Of a stretch of 64,000 nucleotides of DNA, positions 16,468-25,674 are shown piece after piece (the stretch's first letter is position 1; every line of letters begins with the position of its first letter). This stretch comes from Anaerolinea thermophila UNI-1 (GTDB lineage: Bacteria > Chloroflexota > Anaerolineae > Anaerolineales > Anaerolineaceae): NCBI RefSeq assembly GCF_000199675.1, contig NC_014960.1:3224001-3288000 (forward strand). Direction: 5' to 3'. The notes under the pieces were generated by a model. It did no database searches. It worked only from the letters and a program-made list of their open reading frames with translations, and was not told the DNA's origin. The position numbers and the translations under genes are program-made.

Positions 16468-17657
16468 GCCGTCCGCCTGTGAGCACCGGAGAGTCTTTGG
16501 TTTGCCCGCCGCTGGTGCTGGTCAAAACCCTGTGGTGGCACGCCAAACAAACCCTGCGCGCTCTGCGTTCCCCCCGGCAGGTGCAACACATCCAGCACTC
16601 CCTGACAGAATGGGCTGATGGAAAGCGGGTGTGGGTGTTTGCCCCCGGGCTTTCCTGGCAAAAGCAACTCTTTCAGCGCCCTCAGCAACTGGCAAAAGCC
16701 CTGGCAGATTTGGGCGAGCGAGTCATCTACCTGGAACCAGAGTGGGCATGGCAGGGAAAGCCTCTGGTGATCCCTCTGGGAGAAAGTCTTCTGCTGTGCT
16801 GTGCGCCGCCGCAGGCGCTTTCTGGGCTGGAACGCCCCTGGCTGTACCTCTTGCCGTGGAGTTACTCGCCCGCCTTTGCCCTGCGCGGTTCCCGTCTGAT
16901 CTATGACATTGTGGACGACTTTTCCACTTTCAAGCAGGTGCATCCCTGCCTGCTGGCACATCAGCACCGCCAGCGCATGGCCCGTGCTGAGGTGGTGCTG
17001 GTTACGGCACGGCGCCTGCGGGATACCTTTCAAGCCGAACGGGACGACCTTATTCTTTGCCCCAATGGTGTGGATGTGAATTTCTTTGCCTGCAAGCCTG
17101 AGCGCCTTGCGCCGGAAATCGAAGAACTCCGCAAAGAGGGCAAACCCATCATCGGTTACATCGGCGCGCTGGCGGAGTGGTTTGATGACAACCTGCTGGA
17201 GTCGGTTGCCCGTCTGCGCGCAGATTTGTCCTTCGTGCTCATCGGACCGCAATTGCACGGCGGACAGGAAAAACGCCCCTGGCAGAAATTGGCTAACGTG
17301 CACTGGCTGGGGGTGCGCCCTTATGAGAGTTTGCCCGCTTACCTCTACGGCTTCCATGCGGTGATGATCCCCTTCCGCCTCAACCCGATTACCCACGCGA
17401 CTTCGCCGCTGAAACTGTTTGAAGCCCTGGCGGCGGGCAAGCCGGTGGTGATGACTCCCATGCAGGAAAGTCTCTCCGTTCCGCTGGTCTTCCCTGCCAG
17501 CACACCGCAGGAATGGAGCGATCAACTGGATCGCGCGCTGGCGCAGGGAGCGCAGGAAGCGTTTCAAAATGCCCTGCGTCAGGAAGCCGCGCGGCATACC
17601 TGGCACAGCCGCGCCCGGCAAATTCTGGAAGCGGTGGAGCGTATTTCCTCCCGCTAA
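16464..17657 (+). CDS. Glycosyltransferase (GT4-like), paralogous to the central module of the 19910 protein
   Basis: The 397-residue GT-B protein has a short basic N-terminus, then FQRPQQLAKALADLGERVIY, YDIVDDFSTF, LCPNGVDVNFF and, in the C-terminal domain, GYIGALAEWFDDNLL and THATSPLKLFEALAAGKP (about 309-326). The last three match the central module of the 19910 protein (GALARWFDYDLL; THSTSPLKLFEYMAAHKP), so the two are paralogs. Sequences with QRP-Q-LA resemble teichuronic-acid TuaH-type transferases. Last of the three overlapping genes. Confidence 0.85.
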   Translation: MSRPPVSTGESLVCPPLVLVKTLWWHAKQTLRALRSPRQVQHIQHSLTEWADGKRVWVFAPGLSWQKQLFQRPQQLAKALADLGERVIYLEPEWAWQGKPLVIPLGESLLLCCAPPQALSGLERPWLYLLPWSYSPAFALRGSRLIYDIVDDFSTFKQVHPCLLAHQHRQRMARAEVVLVTARRLRDTFQAERDDLILCPNGVDVNFFACKPERLAPEIEELRKEGKPIIGYIGALAEWFDDNLLESVARLRADLSFVLIGPQLHGGQEKRPWQKLANVHWLGVRPYESLPAYLYGFHAVMIPFRLNPITHATSPLKLFEALAAGKPVVMTPMQESLSVPLVFPASTPQEWSDQLDRALAQGAQEAFQNALRQEAARHTWHSRARQILEAVERISSR

Positions 17658-17716
17658 AAAGTTCGTCCTCTCATCCTGTCTATGTTTGAGCCTGCCAAAG
17701 CGGGTACTCTTCTGCA

Positions 17717-17747
17717 TTGTTCTGAGCAGGAATGAGAATGGTATAAT
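17717..17747 (+). promoter_or_regulatory. Promoter before the polysaccharide ABC exporter
   Basis: TTGTTC (17717-17722), 19-base spacer, TATAAT (17742-17747), in the gap after the glycosyltransferase stop at 17657. Confidence 0.45.
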
Positions 17748-17841
17748 CGCTCTCAACAACACTTTTGAGAACAGGCTGGGAATTTTTTCGTTGAGTAAAG
17801 CCCTGACACTGCTGGCTGATCTGGTGAATGTGCCGAAAACG

Positions 17842-18624
17842 ATGGCGACATTGATTCGCTACCGCGAAGCCATCCGCATCCTCACCTGGCGGGATTTTCG
17901 GGCACGCTACCGCGGTTCGATTTTTGGCATCCTCTGGGCAGTTGCCCAGCCCCTCTTAATGATGCTGGCGTACACGCTGGTCTTTTCCTACTTCCTTAAG
18001 GTGCGTTTTGGCTCCAGCGATTCTCCCACCGTGTTTGCCGTGTACCTGCTGTGCGGGCTGGTGCCGTGGAATGCCTTTGCCGAAGGCATCAACTCTGCCT
18101 GTTCGCTGATTCGCATCAGCCCCAACCTGGTCAAGAAGGTGGTCTTCCCGGTAGAAGTTTTGCCGGTCAACCTGACATTGGTGACGATGATTCAGCAACT
18201 CATCGGGTTGGGACTTTTGCTGATGCTGGTGCTGGTAGTTGGCAACGGGTTAACCCTGTGGATTCTGCTTCTGCCGTTTTTCCTGCTCTTGCAGTTCATG
18301 CTTCAAACCGGGATTTCGTGGCTGTTGGCTTCGCTCTCGGTGTTCATCCCCGATTTTCGCCAGGCAACCAGCCTGCTGACCCTGCTGTTGATGTTCATCA
18401 CCCCCATTTTTTATCCCGAAACCCTCATCCCCGAGCGCTTTCGCTTTCTGGTGACGCTTAACCCCATGGCGCAGATTGTCGGCATGTACCGCCGTGTGCT
18501 TATGGAAGGACTGCCGCCCACGCTGGAGCAAATTCTGTGGGCGGGCGGGATGAGTTTGCTGTTCTGGATGGTGGGGTTCGTCTGGTTTAACCGCACCAAA
18601 CATGCTTTTCCGGATTACCTATGA
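17842..18624 (+). CDS. wzm: ABC-2 polysaccharide export permease (Wzm-like)
   Basis: From ATG 17842 the protein has 260 residues, the usual Wzm/TagG length. It opens with the family hallmark RYREAIRILTWRDFRARYRGS followed by GILWAVAQPLLMMLAYTLVF, then about six membrane segments and FRQATSLLTLLLMFITPIFYP. Wzm-Wzt pairs export complete lipid-linked polysaccharides. Alternative starts are TTG 17791 and GTG 17824; none has a good Shine-Dalgarno, so the N-terminus is uncertain. Overlaps the ATPase gene by ATGA. Confidence 0.87.
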   Translation: MATLIRYREAIRILTWRDFRARYRGSIFGILWAVAQPLLMMLAYTLVFSYFLKVRFGSSDSPTVFAVYLLCGLVPWNAFAEGINSACSLIRISPNLVKKVVFPVEVLPVNLTLVTMIQQLIGLGLLLMLVLVVGNGLTLWILLLPFFLLLQFMLQTGISWLLASLSVFIPDFRQATSLLTLLLMFITPIFYPETLIPERFRFLVTLNPMAQIVGMYRRVLMEGLPPTLEQILWAGGMSLLFWMVGFVWFNRTKHAFPDYL

Positions 18625-19904
18625 ACGCCGACGAAGTCCTGCATCTGGAGAATATCTCCAAGGCATACCGCCTGTACAACCGCCAAATCGAGCGGTTGAA
18701 AACGCTGTTCCTCACGCCCTTTACCGGTAAAGAATATGCCCGCACCTTCTGGGCACTACGCGGCATCAATCTCTCGGTACAGCGTGGAGAGGTGCTGGGG
18801 GTTATCGGCGTTAACGGGAGCGGAAAAAGCACGCTCTTACAAATCATGGCGGGCACCCTGGCGCCCACTACCGGTCGCCTGGAACGGCGCGGACGCCTGA
18901 CGGCTCTGCTGGAACTCGGTGCGGGCTTCCACCCCGAGTTTACCGGCAGAGAAAACGTCTATCTCAGTGGGGTGACGCTGGGCATCTCCGAGCAGGAAAT
19001 GCGCCGCCGCTTCGACGAGATTGTGGCGTTCTCGGGGATTGAGGACTTCATTGACCAGCCAGTCAAACTGTATTCGTCGGGCATGTATGTGCGTCTGGCG
19101 TTCTCCATCGCCACCTGCGTGGATCCGGAAATTCTCATCGTGGACGAAGCCCTGGCGGTGGGCGATGCCGGTTTTGTGATGAAGTGCATGAACCGCATGC
19201 GCGACCTGCACGAGCAAGGCACGGCCATTGTGCTGGTGACCCATGATGTGCAGACCGTGCGCACGCTGTGCGACCGCGCCATGTGGCTTTCTCACGGCGA
19301 GATGCGCATGCTGGGCTCTCCCATGGAAGTGACTTCGCAGTATATTCAGATGCTCTTCGAAGCCCAACAGCAACAAGCATCCCCCGCCAGCGTACCCGCC
19401 CCATCCGAGAGCGACCCGCAGGGCTGGGTAGTCTTGAAAGCACGCCCCGATTTGGTGCGCTGGGGGAACGGACGGGCGCGCATCGAAGCCTACCGCGTGC
19501 ACTCTTCCACGGGATTCGCCAGCACGCTGGAATACGGCGACACGGTGGAAATTTCCCTGCGGGTGCGGGCGCTGGCAGATTTGCCCCAACAGGCGTATGG
19601 CGCGGGCATCAACCTGCGCAACCTGAAAGGGCTGGACATCATTACCGCCACGACCTGCGACGAAGGATTGGCGTTCCCTGCCCTGCGCGCCGGTCAGGCG
19701 GTAGAGGTCACCTTCCGCTTCCAGAACATTCTTGCCCCCGGCGATTACGCGCTGGTGATGAACGTGGAAGACCGCCAGGACGCTGTGCCAGCCTATGAGG
19801 ATTACATCGAGAATGCGGTGTTTCTTAAAGTGGTGTCGAACAAACCCGTTTTATCGGTGGTGCTTCCCCATGTAGAAACGCGAATTGACGAACTTGCAAG
19901 GTAG
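18621..19904 (+). CDS. wzt: ABC polysaccharide export ATPase with C-terminal glycan-binding domain (Wzt-like)
   Basis: The 427-residue protein has an N-terminal nucleotide-binding domain: Walker A GVNGSGKST (63-71), signature YSSGM (151-155) and Walker B ILIVDEALAVGD (171-182), with the D-loop VGDAGF typical of Wzt/TagH. Residues about 250-427 form a beta-rich C-terminal domain (TLEYGDTVEISLRVRAL; AVEVTFRFQNILAPGDY) like the Wzt_C carbohydrate-binding module, which in E. coli O8/O9a recognises the modified end of the glycan before export. The 19910 protein may make that end modification. Confidence 0.92.
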   Translation: MNADEVLHLENISKAYRLYNRQIERLKTLFLTPFTGKEYARTFWALRGINLSVQRGEVLGVIGVNGSGKSTLLQIMAGTLAPTTGRLERRGRLTALLELGAGFHPEFTGRENVYLSGVTLGISEQEMRRRFDEIVAFSGIEDFIDQPVKLYSSGMYVRLAFSIATCVDPEILIVDEALAVGDAGFVMKCMNRMRDLHEQGTAIVLVTHDVQTVRTLCDRAMWLSHGEMRMLGSPMEVTSQYIQMLFEAQQQQASPASVPAPSESDPQGWVVLKARPDLVRWGNGRARIEAYRVHSSTGFASTLEYGDTVEISLRVRALADLPQQAYGAGINLRNLKGLDIITATTCDEGLAFPALRAGQAVEVTFRFQNILAPGDYALVMNVEDRQDAVPAYEDYIENAVFLKVVSNKPVLSVVLPHVETRIDELAR

Positions 19905-19909
19905 GGACT

Positions 19910-22900
19910 ATGCAGGAAGAATGGTTGAATCGTCTGAATACCGTTTCATTCTTGAAACTGTTTCTTAAAAAAGAAATCCCCGAGACTGCGGAATTTGAAA
20001 GGGAACTTTTCTCTTTCATCCGAAAAATTTTACCCGAAGGCGGCAGAATTTTACTGGCGGGAAGTGGCGCCGAATGGTTGGGCAGAATCCTTGCTCAGGA
20101 TCCCCGCTTTCATCTGGGAGTGCTTTGTGCTTCTCCAATCCATCAACAGCAATTAGCTAAAGAAGGGCTCTTTCAACAACCTCATGTGCGCCTTTTTGTC
20201 GAAATTCCCACCGATTCATGGGATATGGTATGTGTTCCTGACGGGTTGATTTTCCTGTCAGAAGAGGAACAGACTGAAGCCTTGAAGGCTCTGAAACCCC
20301 TTGCCAGCCGATACCTTGCCATCGGTGCGCCGAATTCGGGAAATTACTGGTACTGGATCTGGTATATTTGGACATCCCTGTACAGTCATGAGGCGCTCCC
20401 TAAGGCAATACAGGAGAAGGATTTGATATCGGCACTCCAGCGCGCGGGGTTAGAGTCAGCGATACAGGTTTTTCTGGGACAGAAATTAACCCATGCGTAT
20501 GTACACTGGTTGTACGGCATGCAAGAGTCTTTGCGGCAAATCATCTATCAGGCACATCGCTCAGGGTTAATACCGCAGGAAGAAGGCGCCGCCTATCGGC
20601 TGATTGTGGCACCGGTGAATGAGTCCAGCCTGCTTCCTGATGCAGGCAAAACCTGGCAGACAGTTTCTTCCCAATGGGCTGACGCCGGGTTGATCAGTAA
20701 AAATGCACTTGCGGATGCAATTGTCCTTGCCGCCCGCTATCAGGCACAATCGGCGCAACAAATTCAGACGCTTCAGGAAGAAGTCCAGTACCTGACGCGG
20801 AAAAACCAGCAACTACTGGATGAAATGACCCGATTCAGAAACTCACCTGCCTGGCTGGGGTATCGCCTGTTTGAAAAGGTACGTCAGGCAATCCTGCCTT
20901 CGGGTGGAAGAGCCGTGCGTTACCTGAATCGTCTGGGCTGGGTGCGTAAGGTTCGGCGCTTTATCTTCCGAAACTACTACGCCGAGTTAATGGACATTCT
21001 TCACGCGCACGGCGATGTGAAAGGAGTCATCGTTTTTCCCCCTTCCATTGAATGGAAAGCTACCCTGTATCAGCGTCCCCAGCATCTGGCGCTGGCTTTT
21101 GCGCGCGAAGGATATCTGGTGTTTTACTGCCAGCCGGAATATGTGCGTTCTTCCCCCGGGTATCATGAGATTGCCCCTCGTCTGTACCTGACAAAGGTGG
21201 AGATGAAGTATTTCAAGAACATCTCGCGACCTGTTGTCATGTTTTATCCATACAATCGCGAGTACCTGCCTTACTTCAACGAGCCTTATGTCATTTATGA
21301 TTACATTGATGAATTGGAGGTTTTTTCCCGTCCTCTCCCCGAATTGCAGGAAAATCACCGTTTCTTCCTGCGCAATGCGCAACTGGTCATTGCGACGGCT
21401 GACTCTCTGCTCGAACAAGTCCGCGAAATCCGCCCGGATGCACTGCTTGTCCCCAACGGAGTGGACTATGGGCATTTCCAGCAGGTGTGGCAAAAGCAAG
21501 AGCCCCCGCCTCACGACCTGGCGCCGATGGTGCAGTCCAAACGTCCCATTGTGGGATATTACGGGGCACTGGCACGCTGGTTTGATTACGACCTGCTCCG
21601 CCAGGTGGCGGCTCTGCGCCCGGACGTGAACTTTGTGTTGATTGGACCTGATTACGACGGCACGATTCGCCAGGCACATCTGGACCAGGTTTCAAACATC
21701 TTCTGGCTGGGGAAGAAAGATTACCAGGAATTACCGAAGTATCTGCGTTATTTCGATGCCTGCATGATTCCTTTTGTAGTCAATGACATTACCCATTCCA
21801 CCTCGCCGCTGAAACTGTTTGAGTACATGGCGGCGCACAAGCCCGTGGTGATCACTCCCATGCGCGAAAGCATGAAAACCGAAGGCGTCCTGGTAGCCGA
21901 TACTCCGCAAAAATTCAGCCAGATGGTGGATGAAGCCCTGAAATTAGGCGGAAACCCTGCGTATCACCAACTGGCTGACCGCGTTGCCCTGCATAATACC
22001 TGGCAGGTAAGAGCACAGCAAATGATTGCCAGAATTTCTCCTGATGCAACCGGACCGGAGTTCAATTTCCGATTGCAGATGTACCTTCAGGAAGTGGGCA
22101 GGGATATGTCGCCGGAAACGCTGAATCTGTGGGAAACCTTTGCCCGCAGTACAATCGAAAGAGGAAGCCGTACGGCATCCCGCCTTGCCCCCTGGATGAA
22201 TTTCCACGAAAAATCCTTTTTAGATGTGGGTTGTGCTTATGGGGGCTTTCTGATTGCCTTTGCTCAGCGGGGGTGTTCCCGTGTAGCAGGGATTGATGTA
22301 AATTCTGACCTTTTGCGCCTGGCAGAAATTAATTTGAAAGAAAAAGGGGTAAAAGGGGAACTTCATTTGCTCAGTGTGGAAGCGCCGGAGTTCCTGGACC
22401 TTGGCACGTTTGACATAGTCACCTGTAACGATGTCATCGAGCACGTTCCCAATCCAGAACTTACCTTACAGCAAATTGTTCGAGTGCTTAATCCCGGTGG
22501 ATTGCTGTACATGGAAATTCTCAACCCGTTCTGGTACGGCTTTCTTGCAAAAGATGGGCATTACAACCTGCCGGGAATAACCCTGCTGACTCCCAAAGAT
22601 GCCGAAGCCTATTTCAAAGCCCTTTATCCCAACACGGCATACGGGGTAAATGAGTACCACCTGATTGACTGGTATATCCAGCGAATGAACTATCTTGGGC
22701 TGAATGTGCGATTGCTGAATGAGCGCTGGGTGGAGCCTGCTATTCTGCTCAAAGAAATGGAACTAGCCATCCAAAAAATGAATGCCGGGCTGAATGAGGT
22801 TCATATTCCTGTGCAACTTGCTGAAAAAATCCGCCGCCGGGCGCGGCTGCTTCTCCGATATGTACAGCGGCGGGCGGGGGACTCCAATGCGTACACCCAT

Positions 22901-22954
22901 TTATGCCAGACTTTTGGCGCGAATTTCTGGATTATCCTGGCGCAAAAACGGTGA
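19910..22954 (+). CDS. Three-module protein: N-terminal methyltransferase-like domain, coiled coil, GT4 glycosyltransferase and SAM methyltransferase
   Basis: This is a 1014-residue protein. Residues 1-220 resemble a reduced methyltransferase fold (GGRILLAGSGAEWLGRILA at 44-62). Residues about 275-310 form a coiled coil. Residues about 370-735 are a GT-B glycosyltransferase (QRPQHLALAFAREGYLVFY, YDYIDELEVF, VPNGVDYGHF, THSTSPLKLFEYMAAHKP). Residues about 740-1014 are a class I methyltransferase with motif I FLDVGCAYGGF (near 768) and NDVIEHVPNPE. It follows wzt by 5 bases, so it could cap the glycan end that Wzt reads. The stretch looks more AT-rich than its neighbours, hinting at separate acquisition. 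Confidence 0.85.
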   Translation: MQEEWLNRLNTVSFLKLFLKKEIPETAEFERELFSFIRKILPEGGRILLAGSGAEWLGRILAQDPRFHLGVLCASPIHQQQLAKEGLFQQPHVRLFVEIPTDSWDMVCVPDGLIFLSEEEQTEALKALKPLASRYLAIGAPNSGNYWYWIWYIWTSLYSHEALPKAIQEKDLISALQRAGLESAIQVFLGQKLTHAYVHWLYGMQESLRQIIYQAHRSGLIPQEEGAAYRLIVAPVNESSLLPDAGKTWQTVSSQWADAGLISKNALADAIVLAARYQAQSAQQIQTLQEEVQYLTRKNQQLLDEMTRFRNSPAWLGYRLFEKVRQAILPSGGRAVRYLNRLGWVRKVRRFIFRNYYAELMDILHAHGDVKGVIVFPPSIEWKATLYQRPQHLALAFAREGYLVFYCQPEYVRSSPGYHEIAPRLYLTKVEMKYFKNISRPVVMFYPYNREYLPYFNEPYVIYDYIDELEVFSRPLPELQENHRFFLRNAQLVIATADSLLEQVREIRPDALLVPNGVDYGHFQQVWQKQEPPPHDLAPMVQSKRPIVGYYGALARWFDYDLLRQVAALRPDVNFVLIGPDYDGTIRQAHLDQVSNIFWLGKKDYQELPKYLRYFDACMIPFVVNDITHSTSPLKLFEYMAAHKPVVITPMRESMKTEGVLVADTPQKFSQMVDEALKLGGNPAYHQLADRVALHNTWQVRAQQMIARISPDATGPEFNFRLQMYLQEVGRDMSPETLNLWETFARSTIERGSRTASRLAPWMNFHEKSFLDVGCAYGGFLIAFAQRGCSRVAGIDVNSDLLRLAEINLKEKGVKGELHLLSVEAPEFLDLGTFDIVTCNDVIEHVPNPELTLQQIVRVLNPGGLLYMEILNPFWYGFLAKDGHYNLPGITLLTPKDAEAYFKALYPNTAYGVNEYHLIDWYIQRMNYLGLNVRLLNERWVEPAILLKEMELAIQKMNAGLNEVHIPVQLAEKIRRRARLLLRYVQRRAGDSNAYTHLCQTFGANFWIILAQKR

Positions 22955-22960
22955 GTCTTC

Positions 22961-24667
22961 ATGGTTTCTCAGCATTCTCTGCCCCACCCTGTCAAGTTTT
23001 GGCAGTCCCCCCGGATTGTGCTGGGGGTGGGTGGAGGGGTATTGTTTTTCTTCTATCTTCTCTGGGCAAGCCTTGCTCCGCGGGAAATCTTCTGGTCACT
23101 GGATGAAGGGGGAAAGTATATTTATCTTCGCTCCATTCTGGAAAGTGGACGACTGAATACCCCGCTTCTTTATCCTTCTCAGAGCCTCGACCCTTCCTTT
23201 GAATTTGTCCCCCTGTACTATTTTCTCCCCTGTGATGGGAGTATTTGCTCATGGTGGCCCCTTGCCCTGCCGCTGGTTTCACTGCCTTTCTACAAAGCCT
23301 TTGGCTGGCTGGGATTATTTGTTTTACCGGCTTTCTTTGGCGCGTTAAGCGCGGCTTTGACTGGCGGAATCACTGCCAGATTGAGCGGCTCCTTAAAATG
23401 GGGAATGTTTGCCCTCGTTCTTACCGGTCTGGCAACGCCGGTGGCGTTTTACGCCACGCGCTTCTGGGAGCATACCCTCAGCACTGCCGGGGTGCTGGGG
23501 GCGCTGTGGGGCATGCTGAATGCCGATGAGCATCGGCGCGCCCGCTCCGCCGTGCTGGCGGGAGTCAGCGGGTCGCTGGCGGTGTTCTTTCGCCCGGATG
23601 CGGCATTTCTGCTGATCGGGTTCGGGCTGGTATTGCTGGTGCGACGTCCCCGCCTGGCAATCTACACCGCCCTCAGCGCGGCGCTGGCTTCTCTGCCGTG
23701 GATGGCATTGAACCTGTGGACGGCGGGACACCCGTTCGGTCCAACCTTTGGCAAACTGGTCGAAGCCGATGCCTTTTCCGGGTGGCAAAAAGCCGGGTTG
23801 AAACTGCTGGCGTATGCCCTGTTCAACCCGCCCCGCGCCGATGCGTTCATCTTCCCGCGCTGGGCGCTGTGGACGGCAAGCCTCTCCCTGCTGGCGGGAG
23901 TGGTGCTGGCGTTCTTTCCGCGCCTGCGCTGGCTCTCGCTGACTGCCTTTGGCGGGGTGATTGGCGTGTGCGGGTGGGTGGCACTTCAACCGACGGGGTA
24001 TCAGGCGGTGCACGGCGCAGTGCTGGCGGCACCGCAGGTGTTTTTCGGGTTGTATTATTTGCTTCGCAAACCGGCGTGGAAACATTCCGCTTTTCCTGTC
24101 ATGCTGGCGGCGAGTTTGCTGGTATATGGGGCAGTGTATTTCTGGCGGGCATGGGTAGGTGCAGGCGGTTTGCAGTGGGGTCCGCGTTACCTGCTCTCGT
24201 TCTATCCCTTACTGGTGGTTGCGGCTTTACTGGAACTGCACCATCTCCAGCATGCTGGCAGGAAGCCCTTGTTTGCAGGAATGCTTGCGGTGTTTCTCGC
24301 GGCATCTCTGGTGGGGCTGGGCATGTCTTTTCGGGGATTGCTGACCGCCCGCACCCTCACCGGTTACTATGCTCGCACTCTTCCCGTGCTTAACGCCATT
24401 CCCAATCAACCGCTGGTGCTGGCAAGTAAAGCCTTTGCCATGGATGTACCGGCTCTGTACTTTCGGGGGAATGTGCTTTCTACCGGCGGGGATGAGGGGA
24501 TTCAGCAGAGGCTGATGAATCATTTGCGCCAAATGGGAATCAAAGAGATTTATTCCGTGAGCGTTTACCTGGATGACAATGCTCCGCTAGAAGTGATTGC
24601 CGAAAGACTGAAAGAACACCCTGCCGGAGTGGGGATTAACCGCATGGACCTGACGGGGGAGCCATGA
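22961..24667 (+). CDS. Multi-spanning membrane protein, GT39/GT83-like glycosyltransferase candidate
   Basis: The 568-residue protein has about eleven membrane segments and a C-terminal soluble tail (about 480-568). The first periplasmic loop contains EIFWSLDEGGKYIYLRSIL with acidic residues where GT-C enzymes carry the catalytic Asp, then SLDPSFEFVPLYYF and LPFYKAFGWLG, typical of GT-C proteins using lipid-phosphate sugars. Alternatively it belongs to an uncharacterised membrane family. It starts 6 bases after the methyltransferase gene and overlaps the next by ATGA. Confidence 0.6.
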   Translation: MVSQHSLPHPVKFWQSPRIVLGVGGGVLFFFYLLWASLAPREIFWSLDEGGKYIYLRSILESGRLNTPLLYPSQSLDPSFEFVPLYYFLPCDGSICSWWPLALPLVSLPFYKAFGWLGLFVLPAFFGALSAALTGGITARLSGSLKWGMFALVLTGLATPVAFYATRFWEHTLSTAGVLGALWGMLNADEHRRARSAVLAGVSGSLAVFFRPDAAFLLIGFGLVLLVRRPRLAIYTALSAALASLPWMALNLWTAGHPFGPTFGKLVEADAFSGWQKAGLKLLAYALFNPPRADAFIFPRWALWTASLSLLAGVVLAFFPRLRWLSLTAFGGVIGVCGWVALQPTGYQAVHGAVLAAPQVFFGLYYLLRKPAWKHSAFPVMLAASLLVYGAVYFWRAWVGAGGLQWGPRYLLSFYPLLVVAALLELHHLQHAGRKPLFAGMLAVFLAASLVGLGMSFRGLLTARTLTGYYARTLPVLNAIPNQPLVLASKAFAMDVPALYFRGNVLSTGGDEGIQQRLMNHLRQMGIKEIYSVSVYLDDNAPLEVIAERLKEHPAGVGINRMDLTGEP

Positions 24668-25674
24668 CGATGAGACGCTCTTCTTCCTTTGCTGTGGGGG
24701 TGATTCTGCTCTCGCTGGCGCTGGCGCTGGGGTACATGTATTACCTTAATATCGAGAAAAACACCCTGGACATGCGCCTTGACCTGCACCGTCAGATTGT
24801 TCAGGGCAGCGCGCCCTCGCCTTACCAGTACCGCGTGCTGGTGCCTTTCCTTGCCGAGGGACTCTTTCGGGTGGAACGGCTCTTCTTTCCCGATTACCGC
24901 GCGTTTGCGCTTTCCTACATTGTACTTAACGTTGGGGCGCTTTTCCTGTGGCTGTGGGCGGGTTTTCGTCTGCTGAGGGTGTGGTATCGCACCGAGTATG
25001 CGCTCATCGGGACGCTGTTTGTGGCGGCGGTGACGCCGCTGACCTTCTACGACCATTACTTTCAACCCTGGTCGTTTTGGGAAGCGTTCTTTTACATTTT
25101 GTCGCTGATGCTCATGGCAGAGGGGCGCTGGGGCTGGCTGGCGGGGGTGGTTTTACTGGCGTCGCTTAACCGCGAAACGGCGGTGCTGATTCTGCCGGCT
25201 TTTGCCCTCACCATGCTGGCGGGAGAGCGCCTGTTTAACCTGCGCGGATGGCAGTGGACACGCGCCGGCTGGCTGGCGCTGTACGCCCTGCTGTGGGGCG
25301 GAGTGTTCCTGGCACTGCGCGGATTACGCCCTGCCACGCAACCCGTGGAAACGCTGGCGCAAATCTGGCAGTTCAATATCCAACCCGCGCATTTGTTCAG
25401 GGCGGGGGTTAACTGGGTGCTCTTCCTGGGGGGATTCTGGCTGATGGCGTTCCTGGCTTACCGCCGCGCGCCGCTGTTCCTTCAGCGGGCAGGGTGGGTG
25501 CTGGTATTTCATCTGCCCTTGATTCTGGTGTGGGGCTACTGGCAGGAAGTGCGTATGCTGTTACCGCATGCCTTCGTCTTCGTTGGTTTGGGGCTGGCAG
25601 TGTTTCCCGAGGCGCTTAAGCCCTCTCCCCCTCCATCGCCATCTCCAGCGCCTGAGACCAGAGGGGCAGGGTAA
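24664..25674 (+). CDS. Multi-spanning membrane protein of unknown function
   Basis: The 336-residue protein has about nine hydrophobic segments. The first extracytoplasmic loop contains APSPYQYRVLVPFLAEGLFR, and later LLASLNRETAVLILPAFAL, a pattern common in Chloroflexi and Bacteroidota membrane proteins next to glycan genes. A Pro/Ser-rich tail ends the protein. It may be a GT-C-type enzyme or lipid-carrier protein; nothing proves catalysis. The last 59 bases overlap the 3' end of convergent rmlD. Confidence 0.55.
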   Translation: MTMRRSSSFAVGVILLSLALALGYMYYLNIEKNTLDMRLDLHRQIVQGSAPSPYQYRVLVPFLAEGLFRVERLFFPDYRAFALSYIVLNVGALFLWLWAGFRLLRVWYRTEYALIGTLFVAAVTPLTFYDHYFQPWSFWEAFFYILSLMLMAEGRWGWLAGVVLLASLNRETAVLILPAFALTMLAGERLFNLRGWQWTRAGWLALYALLWGGVFLALRGLRPATQPVETLAQIWQFNIQPAHLFRAGVNWVLFLGGFWLMAFLAYRRAPLFLQRAGWVLVFHLPLILVWGYWQEVRMLLPHAFVFVGLGLAVFPEALKPSPPPSPSPAPETRGAG

